NCBI GenBank assembly: GCA_033239005.1 | Contig: BSQZ01000001.1 | Coordinates: 2,676,001-2,740,000 of the forward strand | From: Lamellibrachia satsuma | Taxonomy: Eukaryota; Annelida; Polychaeta; Sabellida; Siboglinidae | DNA length: 64,000 nucleotides | Direction: 5' to 3' | In this document: positions 1-10,331 of the stretch, in pieces | Layout of the letters: each line of letters opens with the position of its first letter | How positions within the stretch are numbered: the first letter of the stretch is position 1 | Made by a program: the position numbers and the translations under genes | The notes under the pieces: model-generated | Databases searched by the model: none | Told to the model about the DNA's origin: nothing | The model's input: only the letters and a program-made list of their open reading frames with translations

Positions 1-1600
1 TCTGTCTGAGGGTGAAGATGTGATCAACGCAGCTTTCCCCTTTTCTGAAACCATCTTGTTCCTGGCAGATGATGTTCTCAGTTGTGGCTGAAATTCATCT
101 GAGTATGATCCTGCTGAAGACTTTGCATGTGAGAGGAAGCAATGTTATACCCCGCCAGTTATTGCAGTCCCCATAATCGCCTTTCTTTGGAAGTTTGACA
201 ACAGTGGCAATTTTCCATCCTTCAGAGGTGTCTTCAGTGTCCCATATTTGCTGCAAAATCTTACAGAGGATCTTCCTCAGCCTTCAGCATCTCTGGACAG
301 ATCCCGTCTTCACCAGATGCCTTTCCATTTTTGAGTGCTTTGATAGATTCTCTAACTTCAGTTTCGATGATCCGATCGAGGTTGATATCAATATCGTCTT
401 CTGTTTCCTGGATATCGGCTGTGTTTGCTGGTTTTGGTCTGTTCAAGATGTTCTGAAAGTGCTCTTTTTATCTCTATATTTTCTCTTTCTCATCTGAGAT
501 GAGCCTGCCATAATTGTACCTTACATGTTGATCTTAGCTCATAGAGCATAGTCACCATTCTAGCGTTTTGTGATTCTATGGAGCGTTTTCATGTCTTGTC
601 GGCCCGCTGCTTCCTCTACCTCTATAGCAAATGTCGTCTATTGTTCCTTGCCCTGTGTATCACTTCTTTGTGTTTGTCCGCATATCATCTTGATATCTTT
701 TCATTTAGCTTTTGGGATTTGGCATCCAATACACGTTTCTTGATCTGGTTTCTGTCTTTAATCGCCTTCCATGTAGGCTGGGATATCCACTCTTCCTTCT
801 GTGTTTTTCCGGTAGCCAAGGATAGTATCTCCTGCTTCCTGCGTTACCTAGTTGAATACATTTCCATTTCATTATAATTCCGCAACACACTATAACTGTT
901 GTTGAGAGCAATGTTAAACTTCTGTTTGTTGTCACGATCAGTCAATCATGCAGCATTGAAGTGCATCTGTCTTTTTCCCCGAGCTTTTCTCGTCTCAGCT
1001 TCAGAGCCAAGACAGCTACCACAAGGCTATGATCACTCCTGGTGTCCATATGTCTCTAGGTTCTCTCATCTTGTAACGAACGTCGCTACTTACCATTTAT
1101 GAGAATGTGATCAACTTGGCTTTTTGTTTTGCCATCCGGGAACTTCCAGATTAATTTATGTATCAGCTTATGCTGGAAGATTGTTCCTCCAATTACCATG
1201 TCATTGAATTCACAGGTCGCAGATCTTTTCTCCACTGTTGGTGTCACAAGTTGCCAAAGTTGTCTTTCCTGCACCTGTCCATCTAGCTAATGTGATGCCA
1301 AGGAGGCAACATTTGTACTATTTCATTTTATGTATGACTGGTGCAAGTCTTCCGGTCTGGAACAAAGAGCTTACATTCCAGCATCCAAATTTGGAGGTAG
1401 TTTTTGGTGCTGTGCTGTCGTGATGGGATCGCTTTTCCCATGCCAAATATAGATCAATCTAAACCGGCGGTTGTGTTGTCGTTTCCGGCTGAGAACCCGT
1501 CTCTAGCGACCTCTATGAGACTGATTGAAATCAATAATATATGTTGTGTTAATGATGTAATTGAAGACACTGTAGTTTTGATATTAAGTTAATGTTAATC
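1..1600 (-). mobile_element. LINE fragment (RTE-like), endonuclease plus start of reverse transcriptase
   Basis: Degenerate non-LTR retrotransposon read on the minus strand and cut by the window edge. Minus-strand translation at 1274-1086 resembles the C-terminal part of an APE-type endonuclease, with an FQHK..HK..W..PDGK....DHILING pattern. Translation at 446-261 matches the entry to a reverse transcriptase (RES-IKALKNGKASGEDGICPEMLK). Stops and shifts separate the pieces, so it is dead. The order endonuclease then RT fits one element running leftwards out of the window. Clade assignment to RTE is by motif resemblance only. Confidence 0.75.
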
Positions 1601-1754
1601 CTGATGGGGGAGATGTCATGTATTGTCCAGTTGTGTTGTCTGCTAGTGGTGCGGTCGCCTGGCGACCATGAAGGGAGAAATTGTTGATAAGTGGACGTAA
1701 CAAAGTGATTCGTTATACATGTATATAAGTCTAAATAACAGGCTTGGGTTCCAA

Positions 1755-1935
1755 TGCGAGTCAGCGCATTTAAATGCAGATGCAAATGTTTGAAATTACT
1801 CAAATGCAAATGCACCGAGACATGATTGCATTAAAATGCAAATGCAAGGTTTTGAAATGATTCAGATGCAAATGCAAGTGTTTTAATGCAAATAAAAATG
1901 TCATTGTTTGCGTTGATTAAAATACAAATGCTTCT
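1755..1935. repeat. Cluster of ATGCAAAT octamer-like repeats
   Basis: About 180 bp in which AAATGCAAATGCA and close variants recur at least six times, separated by short spacers such as TTTGAAAT..TCA. It looks like a degenerate tandem repeat of roughly 40 bp. ATGCAAAT is the POU/Oct octamer, but regulatory activity is not implied by the sequence alone. Confidence 0.6.
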
Positions 1936-3129
1936 AATTTTCATTCGTTTTTTTTTTGTAAGTGAAATGGGCAACAAAGTAAAAGTCAGTTTACATCAAA
2001 TTTATTGAACATCAACCATGGTGGGCGCACTAGGAAACTACTACTACGTTATTGGACGGCACTGCTCGTCAGTGTCTCATCACAGCATCGCATTGTGTGT
2101 CCAATACACTTAGGGAGACAGCAAATCCAGTCAGCAGTGGCTGGTCAGACTGCTCATTACCTGCCTTAGACGGAGTGTCTGGTGACGGGTTGACTGTCAC
2201 AGACGAATGAATTACTTGATAAAAATAATGCCGGCTTTAGATACCATGTATAATGACTAAACTCTTTGCTTGGTACCATATAAGGCACACATGGCTTATA
2301 TTGCCTCCAAGCCGCTCAGTCACTCGTTAAATTGGTAGATTTTTGTCCTGTTACTTCTTGTCCGTTACTTACTTACTGAGGTGTGATAACTGAATGCGAG
2401 TAAGCCACAATACACTTAGTTTGGTGAGTCTGGGGTTCAGTCAACAGTCAGCTACTGTAATTGCACTTGTTATTTGATAACATATTGGTTGGCTTCCTTA
2501 TTTACACAAAACGTATTTAATAGGCATATGTCACTAATTGCCCAATCTGTGTAAATAAACCTGGTCAACTGAATGTTTACTGGTAGACAAAGGCATGAAT
2601 GGTCTAACGTATTTGCTTAGTAATAAAGACTTGGGTTTTTTTCTGTATATTATTCTGATTTACAAATAATAGGTTGAATAAAACACAATGTAATTTTAAT
2701 AGTAATAGGAAGCAATGTAATAGTATTTGACCAATTACTTTTCCTGGTGTCTAGCTATCCGGTGTATACTTGTATTGTATCTAATTGTCTGGTTGCTTAA
2801 TTGTCACAGTGTACATAGAACGGTTTTGTCATATAGTACATATTGCGATAAATTAAACCACACTCTACATAGTATGGTCCCAAATAGTATATAGCATAAA
2901 GAAAAGGGTAATATCGGTTCAGTCAGGGGTCATAAAGTAGCCGGGTTCCAAAGTAGCCAGACTAAATAAACATTGTATTCTTACCTTGATATGATTCAAA
3001 TGATTCGTGGTCGCTTTGCGCGAACCTTTTATCTCTTTTGTGATGTGCTCGCACTTGGCCTTGAAACTCGCTGATATATCACTCGGCACATCATAATGAT
3101 CAAAAACACTGGAACGCTTGACTGATATC
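1936..3129. other. AT-rich non-coding stretch
   Basis: I see no coding signal, RNA gene or clear repeat here; stop codons are frequent in all frames. It separates two LINE fragments. Confidence 0.5.
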
Positions 3130-4370
3130 CATAAATGATATCCGTGGCTTCCAGCCTTTCATGCACTGCTTAACAGAGTTTGTCCACAGAGTCAATTTAT
3201 CTATATATCAGCCGTGTTGTCACGTGGTTGGGCGAATGCCTCAGAATGTTGTTTCCAAGTTTGCATGTCTTGCGTTGTTCTCTGCCAGGTGGTTTCATTC
3301 TAATACTCATCCAAGTAGTCTCTCCATCGTTTTGCTGGTCTTCCTCTTAATATCTTCCTTCAGTACAGTCTCCAGGTGGTAATGCGCTTTGTCCATCTGT
3401 TGTCTTTGAGTCGACTGATGTGTCTTGCCCAAGACCACTTCATTCTTCTGGTTGTTTTTATCACGTCTGTGACTCCTGTCTCTGCTCTCACAGATGTGTT
3501 TGTCTTTCTGTTATGGTATGTTATATTAAGCATACTCCTCTCCGTTTTGTCTGCGCGGCCGCAAGTATTTTCTGAGCTTGTTTTGTGAATGACCGTGTTT
3601 CAGCACCGTATGTCATAGCTAGCAGTTCACACGAGTTGTAAACCTTTCTTTTTAGGCAGATAGCAAAGTTACTTTTGAAGATGTTGCTATGTTTTGCATA
3701 TGCTGTCCAGTCGGCTGTAATTCGTCGTAGGATTTCCTTGTCTTGGTTCTTGTCCCTAAGGCTGAAGAGTTGGCCTAGGTATACGTAACTCTCAACATTC
3801 TCTATCTGAGTGTTACTAACGTATATTGGGGTGTTGTCTTCCACCATTACTTTTGTTTTTGAGACGTTCATCCTCAAGCCGCTTAGGTTACTTTCTTCGC
3901 ATAGTGTTCTTGTAGCATTATTTCTAGTTCTTGTGGTGTTTCGGTGCACAGGAAGATATCGTCTGCGAAACGGGGATGGTTAAGATATTCTCCGTCTATT
4001 TTCATGCCTTTGTTCTCCCAGTTCAGTCTTCTGAAGATACCTTCGAGTGTTGATGTGAATAGTTTGGGTGCGTTTGTATCCCCCTGTCGCACTCCTCTTT
4101 TGTTGTTGATTTTCTCGCTCTCTTTGTGAAGATGTACTGTCACAGAGCTGTCTGTGTATATATCTTTCATGAGTTGCATGTATGCATTTTCTATCCCTTG
4201 GTCTTGGAGACAAGACAGTATTACCTGTGTTTGTTCCGAGTCGAAGGCCTTCTCATAGTCACTGATTACTATAGAGAGTGGTATATTGAATTCGCGGCAC
4301 TTCTCCTTCAGTTGATTTATGACATGATGTGATGTGTCGTTGAGTACCCGCCTCTGAATCCTGCCTATTC
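3130..4370 (-). mobile_element. 5'-truncated LINE (RTE-like), reverse transcriptase C-terminal half
   Basis: Minus-strand frames read through the second half of a reverse transcriptase. At 4179-3883 there are GVRQGDTNAPKLFTSTLEGIF and the catalytic box FADDIFL. At 3949-3521 there is the thumb region with SKTKVM, ENVESYVYLGQ and YGAET. Downstream (about 3520-3130) the typical C-terminal WARHISRLKDNRW remnant can be read. Frames change between segments, so it is not intact. It is separate from the LINE at 1-1600 because the order of domains restarts. Confidence 0.8.
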
Positions 4371-4542
4371 TCTATGGTTTATTGGGACATACATTTTTTG
4401 TTTTGTTTTCCCGATAGTTAGAACAACTCCACTTTCAAAAACTTGTGTTTTGTTGAGTTCACTATAAATTATACTTCAAAACGTAGTCGAAACATATATT
4501 TGAAGAAAGAAGAGTTATAATGCGAAAAATTACAAATGTTTT

Positions 4543-4760
<218 letters not shown>

Positions 4761-4845
4761 CCTAAAAAAGGAGAAGCAGGATATATGACAAAACTGGAAA
4801 AGAAGACGGAGATCTCCTTCCCAAAGCACGAGACTTGGCAGTTAC

Positions 4846-4949
4846 CTTGTTGCACACGTTGGATGCCTGTGTTGTACTTGAGCCGCCGCTCCATGTCCGC
4901 CGACAGTACGGCCGCCAAGCACTGGACGGTGGGAAAACTGACGAAGGCT
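4846..4949 (-). pseudogene. Relic acyl-CoA synthetase exon F, 3' part, interrupted by the transposon
   Basis: This matches the exon of copies 1-3 that encodes the [10 protein letters not shown]...[19 protein letters not shown] region of an AMP-forming acyl-CoA synthetase. The splice donor side (GTAAC on the minus strand) is kept at 4844-4845. The exon continues at 21803-21887 after the 16.9-kb transposon. With one copy of the 6-bp target duplication removed, the pieces total 183 nt against 175 nt in the three other copies, so the frame is lost. No other exon of this copy is present, which makes it a one-exon relic that was probably already dead. Confidence 0.85.
4944..4949. other. Target site duplication, left (AAGGCT)
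   Basis: The 6 bp AAGGCT directly abuts the left TIR and is repeated exactly at 21803-21808. A 6-bp duplication is characteristic of Maverick/Polinton integrases. The uninterrupted paralog keeps a single AAGGCT at 28088-28093. Confidence 0.95.
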
Positions 4950-5150
4950 AGTAGTATACGGGGCGGAATGGGACATCAAAAGAGCCGCCCAGCAGAAAGA
5001 GCAAAGTGACTTCCGGTCACGTGACTCGCCCCAGCGCCCCCTAGCGGTAACCTACATCCACCACGAGCGCCCCCTAGCGACTGGAGATAACGGTCATAAC
5101 CTGGTATGTGTGGTGACCTATGACCTCCAGGTAGTGACCAGGTAGTGACC
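4950..5150 (+). repeat. Left terminal inverted repeat of the Maverick
   Basis: 201 bp starting AGTAGTATACGGGGCGG, inverted at 21602-21802 with 3 mismatches. Inside are two copies of AGCGCCCCCTAGCG (5033-5046, 5066-5079) 33 bp apart, and a GTCACGTGAC palindrome about 65 bp from the tip. In protein-primed elements the terminal repeats serve as replication origin and integrase binding sites; here that is inferred from family knowledge. Confidence 0.97.
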
Positions 5151-5289
5151 GTGACGATTCATACGTAGCAGAATAGGGTAATTAGTAATCATCTAATTAA
5201 TAATAGGGTCGTTAATTATATCAACTATCAAAGGGACTAATGGAGACGAGAAATCAACGCAACACGATATGGTACGAGTGCACACGTAT

Positions 5290-5295
5290 TTTATT
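5290..5295 (-). terminator. Polyadenylation signal AATAAA (minus strand)
   Basis: TTTATT on the plus strand is the only clear signal downstream of the protease stop. Its surroundings (TATTTTATT.A.TA.AATAC) resemble those of the second signal at 16354-16359, which suggests the two 3' regions share ancestry. Confidence 0.5.
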
Positions 5296-5377
5296 GAGTA
5301 TAATACAAGCAGCATGGCGATACATCAAGGGTAGCGTGTAATATCACTACAACTACAACTACGATGAATATATGAAT

Positions 5378-5545
5378 CGACTTGCGTATGTTGACCATCG
5401 CGCCAGAGGTCGTGAGCTTAGGGGTGTTTCCACCTCGCCAGAGGCTCGAGGATGAAGAGGCGACTTGCGGATGTTTACCATCACGCCAGAGGTCGCGAGC
5501 TTACGGGTGGTGCACCACCTCGCCAGAGGCTCGAACGATGATGTG
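5378..5545. repeat. 83-bp tandem repeat, two copies
   Basis: Two units begin CGACTTGCG at 5378 and 5461. Each contains CGCCAGAGGTCG and, later, a related CCTCGCCAGAGGCTCGA. The CAGAGGTC core recurs in the 49-bp repeats at 16456-16635 in the other minus-strand 3' region. Confidence 0.8.
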
Positions 5546-5672
5546 GTGTACTGCTGCTGCTATGAGCGATAATACAGTCTACCACCACCACCATATCGCA
5601 GCTGTTTTAAGCCAATCAAATACGCGGCAATCATTAGCTACTGAATAGGTGCCGAATAGGTTGTTTGTATCA

Positions 5673-6161
5673 TCAGTCTATGTAAGATACACGATAGTAG
5701 GGTATACCCTTTTTCAATAGTCTCATCCAATCGAACACTCGACAATCGTTATTGACCAGATTAGTGTGGAACATGTTTACGAAAGTCTTCATAGAAGAAC
5801 CTTTACAACGAAACATTACATAAGCAACACAATATTGTCCGCAAACGTTAGACAGAGGACTCTGAAGCCTCTGGGTATTATGAGTCCATTCAGAACAATG
5901 TTTGTTCAGGAAGGTGCGGAACGCCGCGTGACGAGGCGGCAGACCGTACGAGCAGAAGTATTCACCGCGTCCGTCGGCGTCCAGGTACAGCGCTATCCAA
6001 TGTTCGCCTGGTTCGTCGCCGTCATCGGTGTTGCACACGAAGGCTGCGGGCAGAGTGCCGTCTATCGTAGTGGGTAGTCCGTCTCTGGGTACGACGCCGC
6101 GAAATATAGTTCTGGTGCGCGGGTCCACTGCCAGTAGTCTAGCAATCTGCAGGGTGTCCAT
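5673..6161 (-). CDS. PRO: Adenain-like cysteine protease (virion maturation protease)
   Basis: An intact 162-residue ORF with an ATG start. Maverick proteases of the adenovirus C5 family mature capsid proteins inside the particle. Visible active-site pieces are His54 in GEHWIALYLD, Gln100 in QSPLSNVCGQYC and nucleophile Cys107 in the same motif, with the expected order and spacing. The acidic third triad residue is not obvious: the equivalent of adenain's EPFG reads CSYG at residues 70-73, so Cys70 or Ser71 stands where Asp/Glu is usual. It follows the major capsid gene with one base between them and is the last gene of the left block. Length fits the family (about 150-200 residues). Family assignment is firm; activity is uncertain. 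Confidence 0.92.
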   Translation of the reverse strand: MDTLQIARLLAVDPRTRTIFRGVVPRDGLPTTIDGTLPAAFVCNTDDGDEPGEHWIALYLDADGRGEYFCSYGLPPRHAAFRTFLNKHCSEWTHNTQRLQSPLSNVCGQYCVAYVMFRCKGSSMKTFVNMFHTNLVNNDCRVFDWMRLLKKGIPYYRVSYID

Positions 6162-6162
6162 T

Positions 6163-7479
6163 TTAGTAGTCGTAGATGATGTTGCGATTCTTGTCGATTT
6201 CCAGCACGGACTCGAGCTCGGCGTAGGCGACGACGTTCACGGTGTTCAGCAGCGCATTGCGGAAATGAGCTTCTATGCGCAGGTTGCCCTTTTGTACCAG
6301 ATGGAAGCAGGGACCATCGCACTGATCGGGGGTCAGGTCGAAACCGAAGAAGGTGTAGCCGTGTCGGTAGTCGCTGCGAGTCAGTCCGTTCCCTTCGTCC
6401 TGCCACAACTTACCGGTCGACGAGAACAGACTCATGTAGCTCCTGACAAAGAGGTTGTCTTCGAAATTCGGCTGGAAAGGTTTGGAGGGTATCTGTCGTC
6501 CGTCCACGTACACCGCGAGGAAGCTGATGGCGTTGTTCTTGGCGTGAAACGGATTCTTGTCGTACGCTCCGTTGTAGGCATCGTTATCGATGCAGCACAG
6601 CACCAGACGTTTCGGCAGGGTACCGAGGAACAGGTTCTCGTACGTGTGCGAGCGAGTGCCGGCAGGAATGGAGTACACCTTGCACTCGACGGATCGCATC
6701 GGATACTTGACCGTACTCTTCTCCAAAGTCTTGACGTGTGCTATCTGCACGCTGGGATTCACGGTGACTTTCTTTGCAAACAAGCAGGCATTGACTATTT
6801 GTATCTTGTAATCGGGGTTGAGTCCACCAGCCATGAGTGCAAAAGCAGGTTTACTACGCACCAGTCGTATCTTGACGTCGACGCCGTTGATGAGGAATTT
6901 ATCCTGCAGAAAGAGGTCCACGTGGAGACGGCCCATCATATCGACAACACGGCTCCTCAGGATGTGCCCTCGTCGAGCCACGAACCCTTCGTTAGCTGCG
7001 GGTCCGTCGGCTATCTCGCAGGCGTCCATGCGAGTGGCCGTGTCCTTGTACCACAGCTGACTCGTCAGTTGCGTGTCCTTGGCATCGGGACCGTAGCTGA
7101 GCAACGTCTCTATGAAGGCGCGATACGCATACGTGTTGGTCGAAGGGGTCACGAGCGTATTGTTCAGGGAGACGTCGGCTTGACTGATCAGTGCATGCAA
7201 CCAGTTATTCACCGGTCCCACGGGATCGGCCAAGTCGATATCGTCCCCGTTGGCTCGTGTCACCTTCGCCTGCACGTGCAGTATCGTGTTGGCGAGATCC
7301 AGGTAATCGTCTCCCGATCCGGGTATGAGGAATTCTATCGGTCCACCCGAGTCCAGAGAGGACAAGGGCTGATGTTCTACTACGTGACTGTCGATGATGC
7401 TGGTCTGAGTGGGGGGTACGGTAAAGAGATCCAGCTCGCTCTTGACTCCTTCACACGACTGTTTATGTACGAATGCCAT
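6163..7479 (-). CDS. MCP: Major capsid protein, double jelly-roll (Maverick PY)
   Basis: An intact 438-residue ORF. The N terminus (MAFVH..SCE..KSELDLF..PPTQTSI) and the strongly conserved block IEFLIPGSGDDYLDLANTIL near residues 48-67 are diagnostic of the Maverick/adintovirus capsid family, often annotated in invertebrate genomes as 'F54H12.2-like'. The family forms a double jelly-roll capsomer (established by published structural modelling of Polinton capsids). The gene overlaps the upstream basic core gene by 17 bp and is followed directly by the protease. No break is visible, unlike most neighbours. A 506-codon plus-strand open frame runs opposite it and is a shadow of its codon bias. 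Confidence 0.95.
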   Translation of the reverse strand: MAFVHKQSCEGVKSELDLFTVPPTQTSIIDSHVVEHQPLSSLDSGGPIEFLIPGSGDDYLDLANTILHVQAKVTRANGDDIDLADPVGPVNNWLHALISQADVSLNNTLVTPSTNTYAYRAFIETLLSYGPDAKDTQLTSQLWYKDTATRMDACEIADGPAANEGFVARRGHILRSRVVDMMGRLHVDLFLQDKFLINGVDVKIRLVRSKPAFALMAGGLNPDYKIQIVNACLFAKKVTVNPSVQIAHVKTLEKSTVKYPMRSVECKVYSIPAGTRSHTYENLFLGTLPKRLVLCCIDNDAYNGAYDKNPFHAKNNAISFLAVYVDGRQIPSKPFQPNFEDNLFVRSYMSLFSSTGKLWQDEGNGLTRSDYRHGYTFFGFDLTPDQCDGPCFHLVQKGNLRIEAHFRNALLNTVNVVAYAELESVLEIDKNRNIIYDY

Positions 7480-7876
7480 CGTCGTCGAATATGTCAGCCT
7501 CGCGTTTCGTGGACGTCTGTCTCTTGCGTCGTCTCTTTGCTAAAGTGACTCCTTTCTTTGCCGGCGCGCGTTTTATACGTTTACGAGGACGCACGCCAGG
7601 AAAAACCATACGCATCAGATTCCTACCGGCATCTGTGACGCGTCGTTTGGTTGCCTTTTTTATGCTCTGTCCAGACATGACGTCGTCGGCTATGCGCACG
7701 CCGGTCTTCAACGCCCCTTTTCCCAACGCCACGGCACCTCTCTTGATGAGCGGCATGGCGCTGCGCAGCAGACCGGTGAACAGACTACCTAGTCCATGTC
7801 CCCGCTGGTATTGAGCACCAGCGAAGTAGGGCAGTGCACGACCTGCCTGACGCGCGTAATACTCGTTGTAATTCAT
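7463..7876 (-). CDS. Small basic virion protein (adenovirus core/pVI-like candidate)
   Basis: An intact 137-residue ORF beginning MNYNEYYARQAG. The N-terminal third has the pattern RGHGLGSLFTGLLRSAMPLIKRG, an amphipathic Gly-rich segment found in proteins encoded next to the capsid genes of Mavericks and adintoviruses. The C-terminal half is very basic (KRRVTDAG..., RPRKRIKR, KRRRKRQ), suited to DNA condensation or nuclear import, then turns acidic (EADIFDDDG). The position between penton and major capsid protein supports a virion role. Comparison with adenovirus pX/pVI is by composition and context, so the exact role is inferred. Confidence 0.75.
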   Translation of the reverse strand: MNYNEYYARQAGRALPYFAGAQYQRGHGLGSLFTGLLRSAMPLIKRGAVALGKGALKTGVRIADDVMSGQSIKKATKRRVTDAGRNLMRMVFPGVRPRKRIKRAPAKKGVTLAKRRRKRQTSTKREADIFDDDGIRT

Positions 7877-7878
7877 CT

Positions 7879-8828
7879 TCAGAACAGTCCGATCCTGCGC
7901 CGTCGAAAATGAAGTGTCACGGTCACTCTACCGTACTCGAATGGCACGCGTCGTCCTGTGTCGTCCCTTATATCGATTTCAATCGACTTGAAGTGCGAGT
8001 ACAACAGAGGCACGTAGTGAATGTTAGTGAACCTGTCGGATACCGTTTCGCCGTGACTTCCGGCAACCGGGAGGGCTCGCAACAAAGGTGCGACAGTGTC
8101 ACCTACTATACGAGACTCCACGACGTCCGTGTAAACGTATATGGTATCGAACCCTTGATTCATCTGCACCACGTGTTCGGCTTCTTTACGGTAGGTATAC
8201 GGACCATCGGGAGTGTCTTTGGGTGGCAAAAACACGGTGGCCGACGGTGTGAGACCGAGATTCCTTCCACCTTCTCTCGGGTTCTCGTCCGTTGTTATCG
8301 TCTCTGCTGTTGTCACCGCTGCTGACATGACCGATCCTAGTAGCGATGGTGGTGCTGGGGCTGCTGCTGTCGACGACGGACTGGTGACCACCGTCGGTTC
8401 GAAACCTAACATTCTTGCCAACGCACTGAGGCGAGGTACAGTGAACTCGGTGCCTGGTGTCATGTGCATCGTCATTTTTTGAGTGACGGGGCTGTAGGTC
8501 AACTTTGCGCGTATCTTATCCGTCGCCATACTGTCCAGTCCCCTGTTGACGTGATCCATCAATGTCGTGGGAGACTTGTAATATCCAGCACTGATCCTTG
8601 CACTCGGGTTAGACCGATAGCAATCGTCTCGTTAAGGAAGAACCAGGTGTCGTACTTTCCTATGTTGTACCACGTATGCGGGTACTGTATTTCTGCCAAC
8701 CCGCATTCCCACTCACCAGTCAGATCGATAAGTCGAGGTAAGTCTGTGATGTAATGAGCCAACGTATTGTTGGGATACATCTTCATGGAAGCGTTGCTAA
8801 GCAGTGTCAGGTAGAAATCAGTCGCCAT
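7879..8828 (-). pseudogene. Penton / minor capsid protein, single jelly-roll, frameshifted (Maverick PX)
   Basis: The first 89 codons (8828-8559, MATDFYLTLLSN...) and the last 227 (8562-7879) lie in different frames of what is normally one reading frame. The N-terminal piece has ECGLAEIQYPHTWYN; the C-terminal piece has GFDTIYVYTDVVESRIVGD, NIHYVPLLYSHFKSIEIDI and VTVTLHFRR. These are typical of Maverick penton proteins that occupy capsid vertices. The reading frame changes at about 8600-8625 by one base. The middle holds a low-complexity Ala/Ser/Thr/Pro linker at about residues 60-95 of the second piece. It starts inside the end of the small membrane-protein gene (11-bp overlap). Confidence 0.88.
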
Positions 8829-9149
8829 TACGTCTCAACGTGGGATTGGGGAGCAGGTAACCCAAAGAACTACTCAACAGAGCCGTCCACAGATTAGAAT
8901 TCTCGTGACCTGTGGACAGATTGTAAATGCTTATGAGAATGACCGTAAAAAGACGAGCACCTGACACAGAAAGACTATTTCCTCTTTAGGACACACGGTA
9001 CCGAACAGATGCCAAGGAGTGCTACCGCTGCTACTGCTACCACTGTCCTCTGCGTTCTGCGCGTCAGTACTGTCCTCTACTACTACTACGTCCTCTTGTT
9101 CCTCCTGTTCGACGACGGCGAAGTCTCGTGTTGTCGTGTCTTGTGTCAT
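8818..9149 (-). pseudogene. Small membrane-anchored Maverick protein, frameshifted
   Basis: The ATG overlaps the end of the integrase gene (ATGA at 9149-9146). The first frame runs 72 codons: an acidic Glu/Val/Ser-rich start, then TPWHLFGTVCPKEEIVFLCQ. A one-base change of frame near 8955-8975 is followed by a continuation to a stop at 8820-8818, including NLWTALLSSSLGYLLP and a hydrophobic stretch just before it. A short protein with CPK.E..F..QV, a membrane segment and LW..LLS..LGYLLP is a regular neighbour of the penton in Mavericks; its function is unknown. I infer a virion or membrane role from position only. Confidence 0.7.
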
Positions 9150-10251
9150 TTCTCGACTGAAGTCTTACCGAACGCGTGGCTAGTCTTTATAGTAGACTGC
9201 ACCAGTGCCTTGGCATCTATCCAGCTGTTGAATTTGGAGGGTAACCAAACCATTTCACGAAAACTTGATTTCGTCCACCTACCTTGCGACGGTCCAGGAC
9301 CTCTTGCACGTAGAACAGTTTATCAGGGGATACCAACACTTTCTGCAACTCCAATTCCTAGAAGGTGCCTTCCAGCACTTCACCGAGATCGTCCTTCAAT
9401 CGATACACGGGTGGAGCGGAGGGATGAACCTCGTGTATCGTGAAAATCTCTTCGCTCCAATTCGCCGTGTACACCTTTTCGAACTTACCTTTGTACTTGC
9501 TGATACGTACGCGATCCGACACGCGCAACTTGGGCACGCCCTTACCGTCGTGACCGTACAGACGCTGCCACACCTTTTCCTGATTACGGTAACTCACCTG
9601 TGAAGGAGCCATGCCGATACTGCGGTGGTAGGTGTTGTTGTACGAATGCACCAGGTCCTGAAGGATGTCGAGGTATCGCCACGTCTGGTGTTTCGTGAAG
9701 TATCGCCACATGCGTGACTTCAACGTTCTGTTGAATCTTTCCACGATGGCCGCCTTCGTCTCCGCGTTGTACGTGGAGAAGTGATGGATGTTGTGCTTCT
9801 TCAATAGAGCCTGGACGGATTTATTCAGAAATTCCTTTCCTTGGTCTGTCTGCAACATCTTTGGCCAGCCTTTGCTGAACGTGCTGTCAAGTGCCGCTAC
9901 CAACGACGCCGCGGACTTGTTCTTCATGGGAACACACCAGGCCACTTTCGAGAAGACGTCGATCACCGTGAGGAGAAAGGTCATACCCTCGTTGTGCTTT
10001 TTCAAATGCGACAGATCGACGAGATCGGCCTGCCACTGCTGATGCAGACCGCTCACGATGACGCGTCGTCTCTCGAAACGACGTCTAGCCGGCTTGTGTA
10101 GGGTATAGGCGTCCTGTTCCGACAACCATTCTGCAACCTTTTTTCTTGATATGCGCGTGACGCGTCGCAAGGCATCGGGTCCACCGTAACTACCTACCCT
10201 TTTCGGATCGAAGTAGACCGTCCTAAGTGCTCGTTCTTTCCTCGGTGCCAT
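9146..10251 (-). pseudogene. INT: Maverick DDE integrase with C-terminal chromodomain, disrupted
   Basis: Retrovirus-like integrase that inserts element DNA and makes 6-bp duplications. I take the ATG at 10251; the open frame continues to a GTG at 10299. Numbered from that GTG, the catalytic core shows Asp92 (HQQWQADLVDLS), Asp152 (LQTDQGKEF) and Glu187 (AAIVERFNR), spaced as in DD35E enzymes. Ahead of it is KKVAEWLSEQDAYTLHKP, typical of Mavericks. An in-frame TAG at 9360-9358 ends the ORF after the beta-barrel region (VSDRVRISKYKGKFEK). The same frame then reads a chromodomain start (FYVQEVLDRRK, VFVKWFGYP), and a one-base loss near 9240 shifts the last part (SWIDAKAL) into another frame. 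The enzyme core is intact but the targeting module is cut off. Confidence 0.93.
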
Positions 10252-10331
10252 TAAAAGAGTTCCGATGGACTGACGGTTGTGACGTTTACTGTGCAGCACG
10301 GTTCTTGACGAGTAAGAAGGAGTACGCTGAC

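Larger units (their letters stand above)
5151..5672. other. Left non-coding segment, 3' region of the capsid/protease transcript block
   Basis: No ORF is convincing here. It contains a minus-strand AATAAA at 5295-5290, suited to ending the leftward transcript after the protease gene, and an 83-bp tandem repeat. Confidence 0.6.

Noticed and set aside
6028..7548. 506-codon plus-strand open frame
   Set aside because: It lies opposite the intact major capsid gene, has no family motif and no suitable ATG context; it is a shadow of that gene's codon bias.
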